DNA of 64,000 bases from Tricholoma matsutake. Taxonomy: Eukaryota; Basidiomycota; Agaricomycetes; Agaricales; Tricholomataceae. The stretch spans positions 4,216,001 to 4,280,000 of the forward strand of contig AP026550.1 of NCBI GenBank assembly GCA_026075535.2, written 5' to 3'. The notes beneath the pieces are model-generated. The model made no database searches, had not been told where the DNA came from, and was given only the letters and a program-made list of their open reading frames with translations. A program made the translations under genes and the position numbers. Of the stretch, positions 61,747-64,000 are shown in pieces; positions within the stretch are counted from its first letter, which is position 1, and each line of letters begins with the position of its first letter.

Positions 61747-63953
61747 ATGCCTGATGAGGATTCTGAGAGCCAGATTCTGGTTGTGCAGTGGAAGCAAGCT
61801 TGCACCACCTTCGATATCACAGTCAGGGCTACCATTAGTGCGCTTGTGACCACACTCGACTTAATTGCAAACGTTCTTGCTCAAAACGATCAAGCTAGGT
61901 ATTACTGGATATCAGTAGCTATAGTCATGTCTAATGCATGACACAGGGTACATTTCGGTTCTGTCGAGGGCTTTTGGTCAGACTTGCGGAAACTTTGGCG
62001 TGATCTTGCCCGGGCGCAATTTACATTCTGGGATGGCGATGACTCAGAGGGTGAGGGTGGAGAAAGCCAAGAAACTGGGCACGACTTGCGGTTCATGTGT
62101 GGCAGTCTGGCGAAATTTACAAGAAATTTAGTTGCTGGCGTTCCCCAGAACCAAACTCGAGCAATGTGTGTATTCCTAGAATCCGGGAGATATTCTCTTT
62201 CGTTTATTTTATCTTCCAGTGAAAATGAACCAGATATTCGGCGACTTCTGCATTATCACACCTCATGGACTGCAATGGAAGACGAACAGTGTGAGCGCAA
62301 TCATGTCGCCCACATGATCTCTGCCCTTATTGGTGTCTGTTAGCAATCGCAATAGCCCGGACGCTAGCCCAGGCCTTATCGAATATCGTGACAACTAATG
62401 AGCCCCTCATGTCGAACTTATGGAACATTTATATGGACCTCCCCGAAGATCAAGTGATTCTAATGTATGATCGCCCCTTGCTCAGTCCGGTGTTCCTTTC
62501 CATCTGACCGACCTGCGGACCAGAGCAGTCGGTTACTCGCGTCTCCAGATCCTCGCACCTTATTGACTGTCTTCATTTTTATCCTAAATTGCATCCATGG
62601 TAGTAGAAAGCGCGCGTGAGTGTAATTCCTCCCTCATCACTGGTAGAAAGCTATATCTCTACAAGCAAGATGCTCACCAGGACAACCGTTGGTGCACGAG
62701 TGTGTATATCTCTGTTAGATGACATGCTCAAGCTCTATGACGCGGAGGAATCCAGCGAGGGTGCTCAGGCGTTCGATGTCGGGTAAGGAATATCGTTCTG
62801 CTAACACTTGATACTCACCGAATACAATGGAAAAGGTACGACATCTTGACTCACTTAATCGAACAGGGTCTTGTCCCTGATCTCTACAGCAAGTTCATAA
62901 TGTGAGCCTCATTTTCAGGAAGCTTGCACCGCAAATACAGGATTGATCCACTGCAGTCCTGATGAAATAGTGACACCGCACCAAACTACCCTGCTGAAAA
63001 TTGTGGACTCTTATCTACAGTCGGTACAGATGAATGCGACATTGCCAACACCACAGGGAGTTCTCAAGACACAGAGGAAGATCAGCCCCATGCTTGCCAG
63101 TTGTTTCCTTGAACTTTCAACATACGCCCGTTTAGCAGTCGAGCGTGCCCTTGTTGTACCACCATCTACGGCATCTAATCCGTCAACGGGCTTTTCCGCT
63201 ATAGAGTTAGAAAACGGCCAGGAATCTTCACAGCCTCTTCCCCCTGCGGACCTCGATGTCATGCTACCAAAAGTGTGTGAAGCCCTTGTCCTAGTGACAC
63301 AGTGTATTGTCACCATCACTCTCGGAGCCGACGAGCCGGAACACACAGACCAGGGTGTCAAATCCGAATATAATTTGAAAAGTTTCTTCAATGAAACACG
63401 ATCGAATGATCGCGGTTTGGTGGAGAGTTTAATAGGTGTGTTCATTTGGCCTTGCTTTCGCGCTAGCTTACGCATGTGCCTTCCCACCCGCTAGAACTTC
63501 TGCGCTTACTAGATTCATTCCTTCCACGGATAAACTTTGGAAAGCCCGTCACAAACTCGTCCGGCACGCCCACGCCGACACAGCAATTCACGGCTGACGG
63601 AACGGGCTTTCAATATCTTAAAAGGGATCTCGTCCGACTACTTGGGGTTTTATGTCACGGTCGTAAAGCAGTGCAAGACCGGACACGAGATTGCGGGGGC
63701 ATTGAAGTAGTCATGAACCTGTGCGTTGTTGATGAGAGAAATCCTTGTGAGGAATCCTTGGTTATCTCCTCCCGAATTTCGCCATTTATCCACATATCTA
63801 GACTTACGCGAGCACGCTATCTTCACGCTGCGTTGTTTGCTAGAGGACAACCGGGAGAACCAAGCTGTGGTGGATGCGATCCAACCTAGAGAACAGTGGG
63901 ATGAGGACGGCGTCCTGCGAGACACACCTCGCCCTCGCGCTGTACATAAGTAG
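61747..63953 (+). CDS. CTR86-like: Ataxin-10 / Ctr86 family protein
   Basis: Armadillo-like helical protein of unknown exact role; yeast Ctr86 is linked to copper transport, animal ataxin-10 to cytokinesis and cilia. Ten exons (61747-61898, 61947-62165, 62220-62290, 62344-62464, 62526-62615, 62681-62782, 62836-62901, 62957-63435, 63495-63746, 63802-63953) give 567 residues in frame. The diagnostic C-terminal block reads YLKRDLVRLLGVLCHGRKAVQD, GGIEVVMNLCVVDERNPYLREHA and FTLRCLLEDNRENQAVV, which is the ataxin-10 homology domain. The long N-terminal part is helical (SVEGFWSDLRKLWRDLARAQF, FMCGSLAKFTRNLVAG). The start at 61747 is the first Met of the open frame; a further upstream exon cannot be excluded. 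Confidence 0.87.
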
Positions 63954-64000
63954 TTTGGGGTGAACCAATCGTTATACATACAGTTACTTAAGTGGTATAG

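Noticed and set aside
1..64000. CRISPR arrays, operons or bacterial-type genes
   Set aside because: No direct-repeat/spacer arrays; gene structure, introns and products are eukaryotic throughout.

Overview
The window is nuclear DNA from a filamentous basidiomycete, most likely an agaricomycete. The genes are split by many short GT-AG introns (mostly 45-65 bases), they are tightly packed and often divergent with 70-130 bases between start codons, and the products are typical fungal ones: a Kei1 subunit, an Ste50/Ubc2 adaptor with two SH3 domains, F-box proteins and the fungal 21 kDa complex I subunit. Gene models were built by hand: splice sites were chosen so that every exon chain stays in frame and follows the expected protein family. 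Only the DnaJ C-terminus and a few start codons remain open.

Left arm (1-17307). In order: the edge of an unidentified gene (-), complex I 21 kDa subunit (+), DHHC palmitoyltransferase (-), dual-specificity phosphatase (+), Mediator subunit 4 (-), a 23-exon ClC chloride/proton exchanger (+), a DUF2408-like protein (-), a short divergent tropomyosin followed directly by canonical tropomyosin (+,+), MsrB (-), a class II eIF4E/4EHP (-), Kei1 (+) and a PQ-loop membrane protein (-).

Repeat island (about 17.4-44.0 kb). A small ~39 bp tandem repeat, a tRNA-derived SINE-like head and a broken Myb/SANT-like gene lead into four LTR retrotransposons. A 5'-truncated Ty3/gypsy element (#1) is split by a complete Ty1/copia element (5 bp TSD actca, 368 bp LTRs). 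Downstream lie a complete 8.4 kb chromodomain gypsy element (#2; TSD catat, 769/772 bp LTRs, extra 3' ORFs) and a complete gypsy element on the minus strand (#3; TSD gatgg, 194 bp LTRs). Their reading frames are largely kept but are cut by stops that are almost all TGA where the families have Arg (CGA), and LTR pairs differ almost only at CG/TG/CA positions. This is the signature of cytosine-methylation decay.

Right arm (44441-64000). TMEM14 (-), F-box protein (+), IPI3 (-), DnaJ (+), a 918-residue unidentified protein with endocytic-type motifs (-), Ste50/Ubc2 MAPK adaptor (+), a second F-box protein (-), BRAP2/Etp1 (-), a CoA-type Nudix hydrolase (+), Vma12 (-) and an ataxin-10/Ctr86 homologue (+). 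Several divergent promoters carry CACGTG or a CRE-like site.
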